From Hyalella azteca (lineage: Eukaryota; Arthropoda; Malacostraca; Amphipoda; Hyalellidae): a stretch of 64,000 bases of DNA. The notes below the pieces were generated by a model. The model ran no database searches, was not told the DNA's origin, and saw only the letters and a list, made by a program, of their open reading frames with translations. Positions 33,126-46,960 of the stretch are shown one piece after another; the stretch's first letter is position 1; each line of letters begins with the position of its first letter. Where the stretch lies: contig NW_025940854.1 of NCBI RefSeq assembly GCF_000764305.2, forward strand, positions 1-64,000. The letters are read 5' to 3'. The position numbers were made by a program, and so were the translations under genes.

Positions 33126-33848
33126 CTGCAAGAAAATTGTAAAAACAAAGTTGTAGAAAATCAGAGATAGATAATCGGTCAGCATTGATTGGCTAGTATT
33201 TACAATATATAAAAATATGTTGTCTTCGGAAGTTGTGTAAAAATCACAGTGAAACATTGGGGTTTTATTGGAATTTCGTATTGGAATTAGATTGGATAAA
33301 GTTTTGAAATTGGGAATAGCCGCCTGAACCATTTTGCGTAATTCAGAGTTTCATAGTCTTATTAGTCAATTAAATTTTGAGTAGCTTTACCTTAAAATTT
33401 GTTGCCCTGGCAAGAGTTTCGAGAATTTGTTAAAAAAATGGCAGATTGCTACACATGAATGTTTATAACCGTTATACCGATACCCGGTTGACTGTTGCTA
33501 AACTGTTAACCTTAAACATAATGTTGAACCTGTACATCGAAATAGAAAAGCAAATATTCACAAATAATGTATAAAACGGATCTAATGAAAAAAAGTTATG
33601 TAATGTTGAACCTGTACATCGAATTAGAAAAGCTAATATTCACAAATATTCACATTTAATTTATAAAGCGGATCTAATAAAGCAAAAAATTATGGGCCAA
33701 GAATAATTGATGACAAGTCCGCGCACTGAGAATTTCATCAGAGGACGAGAGCTCGCATTGATCGTGCTCTGTGCTGCACTTGACCCGCAGTTGTAAGTGG
33801 ATTATGTGCTACAGAACACAAGAAATGTATAATTAGAGGACAAATAGT

Positions 33849-34115
33849 GCTGCATCATGCAATACCTGCTCTTTTACGTGTGAGACGAGCATTAAACAGT
33901 CGTGTTGTTGAATTGAATTAATATTGCATGCGATATAGCGACCAATTATATATACGTAGCAGACAAGCGGACGTTGCCTATACGCTGCATCACGCAATAC
34001 TTGTTCTCTTAAGAGTCAGGCAGGCATTAAACATGGGTGTTATTAAATTGAATTTACACTGCACGCGATATATTAGGATTTGCCTCCGCAGAGCGACCAA
34101 TTAATTATTATACAA
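33849..34115. repeat. About 135-bp diverged tandem duplication
   Basis: gctgcatcatgcaatacctg through gcgaccaattatatatacg is matched by gctgcatcacgcaatacttg through gcgaccaattaattatta. Indels lie between. Confidence 0.7.
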
Positions 34116-34225
34116 GCGCAATTTACATCAAAATTTTCTATACGTCGTAACTGAATTCGCACTGAGAAATAACGGTGGCCTTAACAGATAAGCAGTCAAC
34201 TGTGAAGTGAGTCAATAAACCCTGG

Positions 34226-34257
34226 GATATAAAGCATTCACTTCAAGGCCCGCTCAG
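34226..34257 (+). promoter_or_regulatory. Candidate TATA/initiator promoter
   Basis: gatataaag at 34226-34234 is followed 27 bases later by a TCAG initiator-like core (34254-34257). The ATG of a short open exon with a good donor lies 28 bases downstream. No homology supports it. Confidence 0.35.
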
Positions 34258-34284
34258 CTGATAACGCAAAATTAAGGTATCACA

Positions 34285-34371
34285 ATGACCGACCCGCCAA
34301 TATTGCGGCAGCAAGAAATTAATGTAGAAAATAATTCTGCAATATCGTACTCTGTATCAAGGAGACGCAAG
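34285..34371 (+). CDS. Candidate first coding exon of an unknown gene
   Basis: The ATG has A at -3 (cacaATGa). 29 codons, beginning MTDPPILRQQEINVENNS and ending SVSRRRK, run to a strong donor (aag|gtacgt) in phase 0. I do not recognise the peptide and cannot find a convincing second exon downstream, so this rests only on promoter, start and donor being in register. Confidence 0.35.
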
Positions 34372-35440
34372 GTACGTTCTTATTTAAAATAAGTTGCTTC
34401 ATTTGCACAATCAATGAAGAGAATACCATCGAACTAAATTATACTCGTATAAGTGAGTGGCGTTTTATCCAATTAGTGATACATTTGCAGCCCTTGTTTG
34501 GGCCGTATATACTGCCCTAGTTGCTCCCCGGACATGCTTGTACAAATGTTACATGCATAGAGCGAGTCACTATTTAGACAATATGATCCGTTCATTTGTC
34601 TGAGTCCATAAATCATTATTAAAACTGAAGAGAGAGATGCAAAATTTTTATTTCCCAGCATTTAATTATTAACGAGTGTGCGCTCCAGAGATTATTGTCA
34701 TTGATAATTATTGTCTTGAAAATGTGAGTTCTATTAAAGACAATAATTGTTGCCTTCTTTAGCGCGAAGAAGAGGCGCAAGCGTCACTGCACGCGATATA
34801 TGCACTGCCAAGTGATTAGTAAATGCCAACCTCACAGCCGCAGTCTGCCATCCCATTAGCGAGTCGCTCCACAAGCAGAGTGGCCCCAATTAAGCAATTA
34901 ATGAGGCTGCAGCTCATTAGCATTACTGCATCAGGCTTTGGTAACCTCCTTATATGCAAGCGATGCTGCAAAGGTCTTCAGAGTGGCGTCAAGCCAGAGT
35001 GTCGGAAGCTATATTCTAGCAAGCAATGAACATTTCTAAAGCATATAATATGCAGGGAAAATATCAAAGCAACTTAAACGCAATAATGATGAAGCTTGGA
35101 ATGGAAATTTAGAGATAATGATGTGAGAACTTTTTTTTCGTTTTAATATCACTTTGCTTGGCAACTCATTCGTCATTATTTCTCATCAAAGAAGGACATG
35201 ACATCACATTTCTTTCATTTGATAAAAACCACCTGGTTTTATACTAAAATATCGTGTAAAATACGTAAAAAAAATCTATTCCATGTAAAAGCCATTTTAA
35301 TCTTGGTTTTCTCGAACACTATAAAACAGCATCTACAACGAACGTATTGTAAAAAGCTGTTTTCTGCGTAGTTGATATTCGAGCGAAAAAATTCACATTT
35401 ATGTAACAGGAGTCACGTCAATGTTGTGTTGTGTCCCACA

Positions 35441-35570
35441 GGAGCAGAACTTCTTGTAACAAATGCAGAGGCGGCAGCAGGCGTTTCGCTTCAGCTTACA
35501 GGTCTCATGGACTCCCTGGAGCAAAGAGCGTCAAGTGGCTTGCCGGAACGACAGGCTCACGACTCCAGGG
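35441..35570 (+). other. Exon-like segment leading into a minisatellite
   Basis: After an acceptor-like gtgtcccacag there is an open frame (GAELLVTNAEAAAGVSLQL, then TGLMDSLEQRASSGLPERQA) that reads like protein and continues through the 21-bp array. It is not in the phase needed to follow the candidate exon at 34371. Function unknown. Confidence 0.3.
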
Positions 35571-35577
35571 CGACCCG

Positions 35578-35842
35578 ACCACTCCAAGTCTGCTCGGGAC
35601 GGTCCCAACTCTGCTCTGGACGGTCCCAACTCTGCTCGGGATGGTCCCAAGTCTGCTCGGGACAGTCCCAACTCTGCTTGGGATGGTCCCAAGTCTGCTC
35701 GGGACGGTCCCAACTCTGCTCGGGACGGTCCCAAGTTCGCTCGAGACAGTCCCAAGTTCGCTCGGGACGGTCCAAGTCTGCTCGAGACGGTCCCAACTCT
35801 GCTTGGGATGGTCCCAAGTCTGCTCGGGACGGTCCCAAGATA
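35578..35842. repeat. 21-bp minisatellite, about 12 units
   Basis: Unit tctgctcgggacggtcccaac with A/G and C/T variants. Because 21 is a multiple of 3 and the unit lacks stops, three plus-strand and two minus-strand frames stay open across it. Confidence 0.9.
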
Positions 35843-36207
35843 GAAGCCGCTGTTCCAGACGACGTTTCTTCAGACATTTTAAAAATGGCTGTCACGTTCG
35901 ACCTTAATTTCTGGCTGTTCTTGAGTGGGATCAAAGTAACTTGAACGAAAGTTTTGTTTATATGGAAGTGAATTTAGGAATAATCTCTCATTTCTGTGAT
36001 GAAGGAAATTGATGAACTGTGTGAACATTGCGAAATTTTTGGGGTGTGGAAGATGTATTGGGACTATACAACAAAAAAATATGTTTTCTCAATAATTGTG
36101 TAGAGAATTGTTCGTCTAGAGCATGACAATCACCTGAACAATAGGCTCCGAGTCTAAAACATTTATTCTGCGAGTTGAACAGCCTCAACAATGGATGATC
36201 ATAGATA

Positions 36208-36352
36208 GAAAAAATATAACTCAGTACTCACTGCAGTGAGTGACAGAGAGCGCATTTTCTCATCGACGAAAACGTGAAGTCACGGATGGACAGACAGACA
36301 GACATGGCGAGCACAATAGTGCATTTTTTCCAGATATGAGGAAATGCACCAA
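36208..36352 (+). mobile_element. Fold-back element, copy 3
   Basis: It has actcagtactcactgcagtg, gcgcattttctcatcgacga and ends atgaggaaatgcaccaaaaa. The 3' inverted arm is degenerate here. Confidence 0.72.
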
Positions 36353-37734
36353 AAAAAAAAGATTTGAAAGATAGAGGATCAAATTCATCTCCACGCATGG
36401 CCATTAGACGGAAAAAATTCAAAGTTTCGTATAATAATAAGACGAAACATATATCCTACAGTCCAATATTATTCCTACAATATATTTTTATTTATTGCTT
36501 ATTTTTTACTTAAGCTATCAAAATTGATTAATTTGTTCATAAGACGCAAGCATCTGATTTACAACAAAACTTTTCAACACGTTTCCCGAGCTGAAAGGCC
36601 ACTGGCAGCTGCGAGTGTTAGAATTTAAAGTTACATTCCAGAATTATTCATTGGACCTTTCAGCCAGAATTTCGGAACATTGGTTCCTGCAAGAAACCGC
36701 TTCACCAAGCCAAATCAAAACTTGGAAATTGGTTTACTGAAATGCAAATGCACTGATTTTTAATCGATGATATGGATTTGAATGTGAAAATGATTTAATT
36801 GTCAAATAAGGTTCATTATAAATGTTTCCAGAAGCTAACATGGCCAAGTTACGACGCCAAAGTTTTTGGCTATGAAGGTGTTCGCCTCTCGTAAAACTGA
36901 TTTAAAACTGATTTACCTCAACGATTTCTCTGACCTCTAACTACGATGATCAGGTTAAGCTCCATTAAACTTCCAGTTACAGTATATGGTGTGAAGAACT
37001 GCTTGGATTGCCGTTATCAGTAGAATTTGTAATACCTATTCGTTAAAACTGTTTTTGCGGTACATAGTGATTGATTTTTTTCATATGAGGTCAATCGCAA
37101 GTTAAGGAGAAAATTACATGGAAATATCAATGTTGAGAAACAATTCCCTTATCGACATATACTGTTTTTCGATCAGATAAAAACAAAAGATATTTTCGAT
37201 ATGTTATACTCATACGCTCAACGGTCATCGAGATAGGGACTACAAAAAATTATTTGTACGGGCAGATTGTGGCTTGCACTAATGTATTGTAGAGTTCATG
37301 CTAGTATTACATAGGTAAAATATTGAAAACAAAATGTACTTCGAATTTAGATATGCCACTGAGTTAATTCATTCCTACTCAGTTCGTTTCAATCATAAAG
37401 CAAGTTAGGTCTCTCCCGCTCTTTCCTTTGTCGTTGAAAATGTTTGGTCCTTTTCGCCTCGGAAGTTTTCATCATCGAAAATGTTAGGTCTTTCTCACTA
37501 TTTCTCTTTGAACTCGTATCACAGAACAACTTAAATCCTCTCCACTCAGTCTTTTACCTTCACTGAACATCGGTCATCTACATATCCACCCGGTCCATTT
37601 CTTTAATTGAACACGTTTTCAATTTCAATGATTTTTTCCACTACGCCCGGTTAAATGAAGAAATTTAAATATTCTCCGTTCAGTTCATTTCTATCATTGA
37701 ACAATGAACATGCTAGGTCCCATTCACTCATGAC

Positions 37735-38012
37735 CATCACTGAACAGTGAACGTGCTACGTCCTCTCCACTCATAACCATCACTGAACAGTGAACGTGCT
37801 ACGTCCTCTCCACTCATAACCATCACTGAACAGTGAACGTGTTACGTCGTCTCCACTCATGACCATCACTGAACAGTGAACGTGCTACGTCCTCTCCACT
37901 CATAACCATCACTGAACCGTGAACGTGCTACGTCCTCTCCACTCAACCATCACTGAACAGTGAACGTGCTACGTCCTATTCACTCGTGACCATCACTGAA
38001 CAGTGAACGTGC
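37735..38012. repeat. 43-bp tandem array at CUB exon 7 donor side
   Basis: About six units of catcactgaacagtgaacgtg then ctacgtcctctccactcat. The final unit runs into the exon 7 fragment. Copy A at 27.1 kb has about one or two units. Confidence 0.88.
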
Positions 38013-38022
38013 TAGGGCCAAC

Positions 38023-38081
38023 CCGCAGATCACGTTATAGGAGCCGTCGGCTTGGTCGCCAGTCAATGTCCCATGACGCAC
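38023..38081 (-). pseudogene. CUB gene exon 7 fragment, copy B
   Basis: It is identical to 27168-27226 but lies 5 kb upstream of the gene's start exon and has no acceptor. Its upstream flank differs from copy A at exactly 38081. Confidence 0.55.
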
Positions 38082-38089
38082 GCAGCAGA

Positions 38090-41000
38090 GATTAATGGGC
38101 GGCGGTCAGCGTAAAATTGCATCTCTCGAGCCTTTGTGGCCGCATCAGCAAATGAAGAAAGCCACGTAATGTGCTCGCTTGGTGGTGTGCCGCAGCGGCG
38201 ACCTGGAGCCACAAATGAATTGGATAATAGGAGAAGTGGTGCGTCCGTTTTTAGGAACCGCAATAACTTGAAGTGATTTAGCTGCTGGTGATGTTGTGAG
38301 GGGGAGATACGGTGGACTGCCGATGACGTGAGAGTGTAAAGTAGCAGAAATTTTATGGTATGATGAAGCTACGGTGTGGAAGTGGAGTGGTGTTGATGTT
38401 AGATATGGGGGCTTTATATGGTAGTTAAGTGGATATTGTTTTCTAAGTTATGACCCTGACATAGCAATACCTAAAGCGGAGTCTGAAATAAATCATCACA
38501 ACGACTTTAAGATGACGTAAAGACGCGTAGCGTTAGCGTTAACACTTCACCATTCTAAAGAAGATAACAAAAGTGTCATAGGATTCGTGCAGAAACGTGC
38601 GTTTCCTTATTTTAAATATCGTTCTTGTTTGTGCGCTCAAATAATACTGAGTTCAGTTCAGTAGCAATCTATGAAGATTGGAAAATCGTAATTTTATTCA
38701 TTGTATTTTAATTAAGGCGAAATGGCGAGCTGAAGAATGGAAGTAATGCATAACACCCACCAACAAAATTAGAGCATGAGCAAGATATAATGTAGAGAAA
38801 AATAATAATTTAAAAGTAAATAGCATGCCTAGTAAATTCAATCTATGTAATTTCAATTAGACATGGCAGCATTTTTAGTTTGCAATTTTTTGTCAATTCG
38901 CGACTCAAACAAAATAACGACATGAACAACTTTGTAATAGAAAAAAGATACTCTGTAGTAAAAAAGCTTACATTCTGGTAAATTTTTTGATATAGTAATG
39001 AACAAAATTTCTGAAGCTCAAAATAGCGCTGAGAGCAGCGGCCGGCACTTAGCTTCATCATGACGCTGGAGGCTCGCACGCCTGATGCCGTTATCTCGCA
39101 TAATTGCTCGACGTCGCTCATCAAACACGGACCGAGAAAAACGGGGCAAACGACGTAAATTCTACATTGAACTTTCCTTACATCCTTACGAGAGGCAAAA
39201 ACCAAAGTAGGTTATGAATGATGAACCGACTACATGATACTCATCTTTGAGATTTATGCTGACTAATGCAATTTTTACGAGGCAAAAAGACTGGCGGCCG
39301 GCTGAAAATTATTTTTTGCAAGTGCTTAAACACATTAGAAGAATGAAAAGACTGTGATGTATTGAAAGCGGGGAAGCCTGATTTGATTTTTCTTTCCATG
39401 AGATAAAGGAGAAATATATTAAACCGACGCACAAAGTTGAAATAGTTAACACTTTCACTTTCAATAGAGAAATCCATTCTCGTGAAAAGCAAAAGAAAAC
39501 AAGTAAATTTTAAATGAAATCCAGTGCTTTTTCTCTTAATTCATTCCACTTCAACGCTTTTAGAAATGACCGTGTAACTGCGAGGTGCTTGGTGAAGAAC
39601 GTATTTATTTAACGTTTGTTCAATGGATTTTCGCTTCAATGATGCAATTCTTCCATGAGGTTTGTTTGATCCCGGTGAGTTTAACCACAGATTGGATTTT
39701 TTTTCAAAAACAGATTCAGCGGAAGATTTAGATGTTCTACGTGAGCGCAATATACATGGGAGCGTTAGTAGATGGCATCACAAATGCATGGTGAGTATCA
39801 TGGATACACTCGCGTGATGAAGACTTACTGCATATTCATTGGCAAGTTACCATATAGTGCGGTCCTGTGAGACCATCATGCAGCGCTCAAGGCTATTGCT
39901 GCGTAAAACATTGCGGTATCTCGCTCTGCTGATGGGATGTGAGAGTCTGTTAGTGGATGCTATAAAATGCTGCAGCACGATACAATCGGATGTTTGATGA
40001 AGATTGTTTCGGTGTCTTTTTTCCTGGGTAGTGGTATGTTTTCAGCTCACTTGATTGGGTGAAAATGTCTAACGTTTTGGTTAACTTGAGCCGCTGTGGT
40101 GTCTAGGTCATTTTTGCTTATCAATGCGAGAGAATATATTAACAATTAACCTCTTCTTCTTGCCATGATTATTTCCATTAATTGATATCTCTATTAAACA
40201 CGTTTTAAAATAAATCAGTGTATGTTCAAAATATTTAATCGAATTTATCATTAAATTGGGATCAATATATTGCCACTTTTAACATTGAAAACACTTAAAC
40301 TTTTCTGAAACTAAATTTACTTTCGGTATAGGGCACAATTATCTTTGCTTTAGTTTTAATTAGACGTTGAGTAGAATAAAAGCGTGGCATCTCTGCTAAC
40401 ACTCACATAGTAGCGACAAACAACGGATACTATACAAATGATGGTTTAAATTTGCGTTGTGTGTGTATGGGGGGGGAATATTTTTAGATTTTCGTGTCCG
40501 ACAAAATAAAATGGGGCCTTGCGACTTAATCGTAAACACTTACGTGTGTCAAAGACCTATTAATTAAGACAATTTTTCGGTCCCGCTTTGAAATGTGCAT
40601 GGAATCACAAAGCTTGACCATAAGCTAGGCGACCAAACAAAGCAATGGAAGGCCATCAAACAAGAAGCCTTGTAATTTAGCTTACATAAGTGCCCTTTAT
40701 ACTCACGCCATGGGAATGGACTGCGCTGGGACGCTGGTTGACGTGAAGGAATCAGGACGGCAGGGATCAGGCCGACTGACTTGTCATGTTTCAATGAACA
40801 CGTCCGTACTGCGACGAAACTGTGATTTGCTGTGTCTTCTGCTCAGCAAGTTTCAGAGGATTTGCAGTATAATGAGCCTAAATGGTAAATCTCTATCATC
40901 TGTTCTTAATTAAACGAAATTTTTAATTTTTCAATCGGTGACGGGCTTTGTGATTATAACTTTTGAAATTAATTTGCAGTAAACGTTCTGCGGCGAGTTC

Positions 41001-44000
41001 TTCATCTATTCAGCAGTCACCACTGTTTCGTATAACTTTCTATCACTCATGCCATTCCACAATTACAAGTGAATAGATATATGATTTTTTTTGTTGCATT
41101 TTTGTTCATGTATACTTGTTATGAATTATTCAGCGAAACCTTTGACAAAATATTATAAGAGTTTACTACAATTCAGGTTGTGATCAAGACCTTGCGAGGC
41201 CATGTAGTTGCCATTGATCACAGATTATCTCAACACAGCCTTCGTAATTATTTCGTTTATAAACTTTTTCTCAGTCCCAGTCCAATTGTTGATCTTGTTT
41301 TTTGGCCTTTTTCCCCTGTTTTTTTATAAATTTTTGAGTTTGTTATGTTTCCTGCCGGAAAAAAAACCGCAGTCAATGAATTCAATTTCTAACAATTTTC
41401 ACAAACTTTCGTATGCTAAGATGAACAAATTGCTCCCCCTAGCTTCGAGAAAAGTATAAGGCATGTTGCCTTCATTAAACCTAGTTTTGGTTCCTCCTTA
41501 AGAATCAGCCTTTTACGAGTTGATGTAAATTCCACTATAATCTGGAAAAGTTATAAAAATTATTATTTGCCATTTATGTTTTACTAATGAGCATTTTCTT
41601 GTTTTAACTTAAACTTAAATCGCCTCATTTAAACTTTAATTCAACTCTAAATTGGGAATAGTTTTTAATAATTTAAAAGTTTTCTTCTCTAACGGTTTTC
41701 CCATTGGCAAGTTTTCTTTATAATTTTCCGAGTCAACATTTCGCTCCTGTGCCAGGTTCAAACAAGTCATTTGATCGGGACACATCGGCAGCACGCTTCA
41801 GGGACCTGTGCAATAGCAATGTTTCTAACAATATAATCTTGCTAGCAGAAAGGCAGGGAAACATTTTAACATCGATAAATTCGAAATTCTGCTTCTTTTA
41901 AAAAACAAATTGACGTGAACTTCAACAATTAAAGTTTGAAAACACGTATTCAGAAGCTATTGCAACTTGTTAAGCTTATGGAAGCTTAAATTTTGCAAAG
42001 TTTACATCATTTTGGATTAGTTGAAGAGCACTCAACATCCTTTTATATTTTAAGGAGATGAGGAAATAATGCAATTTTCCCGCCTTTCCATTGCGTAAAC
42101 TGAACATATTAATGATAGATAAAATTTTAGAATTTTAGAAGCTAATAAAACTCGCACTAGTATTTTGCTACGCAATAATCCTATACATCCTCATAGATCA
42201 TGTAGACTATTCCGAAAGATCGCTTTAGTTGCGTCGTTAAATCCGCATAACATACTTAAGAATTTTTATATGCGCGATAAATCCGCATAATCATAACACA
42301 CTTAAAATTTTTATATGGGACACAACTATGCTCAACGTAATGTATGCCATAAGAAATACCGACAGGAATTCAATGAGTAAATTTCCTCTCCACAGCGACA
42401 TTAGAACAGCACATGTCGCAAACTTCCGCCGACCAGACAGCTGCTTCTGAATAATGCACAAGGTGGAGGCATCTTCCAGAGCCACTAAGATTGAAAGCAG
42501 AGGAGAGAGCTATGAATAGGAATTATGTCGGAGACACTCAGACTCAGCGATAAAAAAAACATGCATTACGTGGAACAAAAGAGAATAGATTACAGCCACG
42601 AGGAGTTTGGATAGTGAATGTATGAATAATTTAGATATGTAAGAGCTGAGAACAGAAGCGAGTGGACTTTTTCATTTATGCAAATGTTTTAATATTCATG
42701 ATACTAAGGCACGATACCCACCATGAAATCACTGGCATTCAAGACTCATGTGAGTACGATTACTGTAGCGGAAGATGAATGTGCTGGAACGGATGTAAAA
42801 TTATCAATTGATTCTGCATTTATTAGGTCATTTTATTCGAGGCATCACCAAATGAACAAACAACTTAAAAAAATATTTATATACATACGTAAAACTAAAC
42901 ATTCCCAGGAAAGAGGATAACAAAACATCTACAATTGAACGTCAGAAACTCAATTGAACGTCTCAGTGCTGGCAAATCTTAGGCTATTTATTGTTTGCTG
43001 CTTGGCAGCGCAAGATTACCCCTTCATTTTTAAAACAACAAGCGCAGACTCGAAGCTCAAGCGAGGCCTCTGGGATTACCCGGTCTAAGATTGCTCAGAA
43101 AAACAGAGCCTAGAGCTCGAACAATCCTAATGAGATAATCTTATTGATGAACTTTCTAGGAAACTAAGTTGCGGAAATCATGAGGCAAACCTTACACCAC
43201 TTGCCTTTTCAGCTACAACTTCTGCTGCATTTGTCGAATGATTGATAAAAAATTGAATAATAACCCACCCCAAATTCGTAAATATTAACATGGCTCCAGA
43301 ATGTACAGTAAATTTTCTTTACCTTTATTTCCGTTCTCACTTTACGAATGAACTGCAAGTCTCAGAGATGCAGAAGAACTGGAGGGACTGACATACCATC
43401 AATTATTGAAAAACAGCAAACGAGCAGGATTTGTTTTCTGTTGAAATCATTGGTTTTCACTATAAATAGAGCTTCGCTTAGGCAATTAATTAATTTAAGA
43501 AGAAGGTAGAGAAGTCAAATGTTGCACTTGAATTACAAATGAGAAATAATTTGGAACAGCGCGCACCACACTCACTGACGTCTCGAGCAACACTGAGCGA
43601 CATGGCCGCGAGGAACCTATGAAGTGTACGCGACCCGAGAAAGCCTGTCTGACATCATTCATTTCATATCTTACCTCATATATTCGAAATAATAATGTGG
43701 CGCACGCGAAAAAAACTGATGCATAAATATCTCGAGTAAAAAAATTGGCAATTGAATGGAGACAATGAATGAGCGCCTTAAAATTGTATTTTCATTTGGC
43801 GTGTAATCAATAATGATGTATTTATTGTATTTATATAGACATGAAATATTTATTTCTGGGAAATCAAAGTGGTGAACAAATGGTTTAGAAGTAGATTCAC
43901 AATATTTTCACATGGCCAACAATTTCGTCACGACCCTTGGTCAATCATAGACATGGTTGAGTTATTTAACGGTTGAGATCTCCAATACCCAACATGGCAG

Positions 44001-46690
44001 TTCCTCTTGCATGCATCAATGGGGGAACGGGATCTCGAAATGTGAACGAGAAATATACCCGTCAGTAAATCGATCGTCAGCTCCATGGCACCGCAAAGAA
44101 TAACTAATATTTCAACCAAAGAAAAAAGCTTCCCCTCAAATTCATTTCCGTTATTGGAACGGAAGCTTCAACGGATGATGGGCGAAAGTTTTTCGAGCAA
44201 CGACGAACACAGCAGAGAAAGGAAGGAGCGAGAGGAAAATATTCTGATGTCCGGGAAGTCTGGGGCATGCAGCTATTCAAAGTGAGCCTGAATCAAAATA
44301 CTTTTAGAAGAGCTCAACAATTCGGCTCTACCCTATATAGAGTATAGAGTCACCAGTTTTCATAAAGATGCTCAAAAAGCAAATAAAAATACATAAATCA
44401 AAAGTTCATTGCAAAGAACGTCATGATATGATACTCTAACCATAGCAGGAGCTAATTAACATTCTTCGCACTGTAACTAAACTAAATAAAATATGTCCTA
44501 AAAGCATGCCATTTACTGGGGTTAGCTGAATAAAACGTATATTGGAATGGCATGACAATCACCGGACCTGAACAGGATCAAAAGTACATTAGGAGTGCCC
44601 GACAATCACCGAAGCTGAAATGAATCAAAGGCATTTTGGAAAGCCCCAACCATCACTAGGGCTGCGCTGAATTCAAAGTATAATGAAAAGCGCGGCAATT
44701 TGCTACACACAATATGGCAGAAGTTCACATTCTTCACGCTGAAGTGATAGTTAAAGTAAAACAAACTCGCGTGCTCCCATTTGGTTCTCCCCTCCTACCA
44801 ACGGGCTAGTTAGAGAAGTTATGCCGCGATAACTTAGATGACATTTTCCTCACCTCCCAAACGATCGCTTTGGGACCCTGCATTAAAGCTGAAGAAATTA
44901 TAGGAGACAGCGACATTTTCCGTTATATTCTTATAAAATGAAGGACTGTAATGCAATGTAGAATTCCCACAGTCGGGATTTTTTCCAAATATATCAGCTT
45001 TTATCGTCCAATGTCCATTATAAAACGGTTTAAACTTTTAATAAATTCGCATAATCCAATAATACGAAGCCCACAATTGTCGTCGATTATTCAGCATTCG
45101 TTTCCTTCAAAAGGTACGAATGAAATAATCTAGCGAATACCAGAATCATGTCAAGACGACATCATAAACAGGCATGAATTTTCATATGTAAATTGAAACT
45201 ATTTAATGGGACTTTCCAGTGGCAAAGTTAACCTTATCAAGCTCTGCAGTGGGAACTGGAAGATCCATTGTTAAAAAAATAATGGCAAATAATGGTAAAT
45301 AAAAGCCTAATTATTCATTTAGATGAATAAACATATCTATTGCCAAATTTTAAAACAGGTAATAGAGAACTTTTTTGGAAGAAAATGTAATGAGAAGTGT
45401 GAAGCATAATTAATTTTAAATGGAGGAAAAAACCTAAAATTTGATTAAAGTCCTCCTTGTCACACCGGTTACAGTATCTATGAGCTGCAACAGTAACTCA
45501 GCAGACTAGTTGAACAAAAGTATACAAGTTGGCTGAAGTTGACAAAATTTATAAAAAAAACTCTAATTGGCTGCTATAAAGCACTTAATTAAATCCAGCT
45601 CGCTCAAGAAGTTTCAAATGGGGGAGCATAAATTATTTCGGAAAAGAGAATAACACTGCAGTCGCATATACGTACAATTACACGTGTTGACGAAGAGATA
45701 AAAAACTAAAAATGAAAGATAAAAATAGAAATAAAAAATTATGTTTGGCAAATAAAAAATTATATTTGACCAATAAAAATTTATATATGAAAATTAGGGA
45801 ACTTCTCATTTACGTTTACAACCTGGAACATTAAAATGATGTCGCTAATAATCCTGTTATGATTTGAGATAAGAAAGACGAAGATAGTGAAAACTAAACT
45901 CGAAATAAACCATATGAGTTCCAGATTCATATCACGTCAAAATAAAAATGTTTGCCATAATTCATATGATCCTGGCCTTCGGACGAATACTGAAAAATTA
46001 TTAAAATAGATTTCTCTTAAGCAAACTTTTTGAATATTGAATATTATATCGCAAACACAGAATACCTTAAGAATTATTCGACCAATTATCATTTCATGCG
46101 TCAGATGACTAGTGCAGGATTAAATCTTTCACCTCACCACAATTTTCGATGCAAGAACGAGAAATTATTCCAGGATTGGAACATCAACAGCAACTGCAAA
46201 AGCCAGCGTTGCATTTACGGCTGACAATAGGGGCGCGCAAATTAATGGATCAAGATTACACCAGTCCCTAATTGTTCACGATTTCGAATTTGCTCCCTTG
46301 ATAGCAATGTTATTCTTGCCAGAGCTGCGAGATGGTCAGGCAGATAAATGCAGCGGTGAAGATGAACGCGGTTTTTGGTCTCAGTTGAATGGGGCAGACT
46401 CTACACGATTCAACTAATCCAATACAGGCACGAATGTATAATTTGTGGTGCGTTCTTTTCCAGAATCTTGCCGGTATCAGGTTATCTCGATTTGAATGCC
46501 CGAAACACAAAATCAAAAGATAACATTCAGTCTTAAGACTCGGATCCGTAATCACTTGACATCAATATTGGAATAATTTATTTCATCTTAACATTTATAC
46601 CCCGTGATAACTCGATAACTCGGAATAATTTATTTATTCATAACATTTATACCCACACAGTTTATCTTGCGCAAATATAACCATAGTCAT
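38090..46690. other. Non-coding stretch
   Basis: No open frame with splice signals or recognisable protein. AT-rich unique-looking sequence with only minor short repeats (for example cgcataa(ca/tc)ata near 42245 and 42285). Confidence 0.55.
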
Positions 46691-46697
46691 TGAGGGC

Positions 46698-46960
46698 GAC
46701 TTTGATTGGTAAACAATCAAGTTAAATTAAATCAATAAATAAAATCCGAGGATTTCTATGATAGAATACAAATTTTAGCCGCGGCGGACTTTGATTGGTA
46801 AACAACCAAGGTAAATGAAATCATTAAATAAAATCCGAGGATTTCTATGATGGAATACAAATTGTAGCCGCGGCGAACTTTGATTGGTAAACAACCAAGT
46901 TAAATTAAATCATTAAATAAAATCCGAGGTTTTCTATGATAGAATACAAATTGTAGCCGC
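46698..46960. repeat. 89-bp tandem array, three units
   Basis: (g/a)actttgattggtaaacaac starts at 46698, 46787 and 46876. Each unit ends ttgtagccgcggcg, which in the minus sense is the end of the exon-like segment at 46960-47032. Confidence 0.9.

Larger units (their letters stand above)
36939..38081. repeat. Large duplicated block, copy B
   Basis: Homologous to 26304-27226. It differs by small indels and by expansion of the 43-bp array at its right end. Confidence 0.85.

Noticed and set aside
38843..39205. 120-codon minus-strand frame
   Set aside because: Low-complexity composition, no splice signals and no recognisable motif; likely chance.
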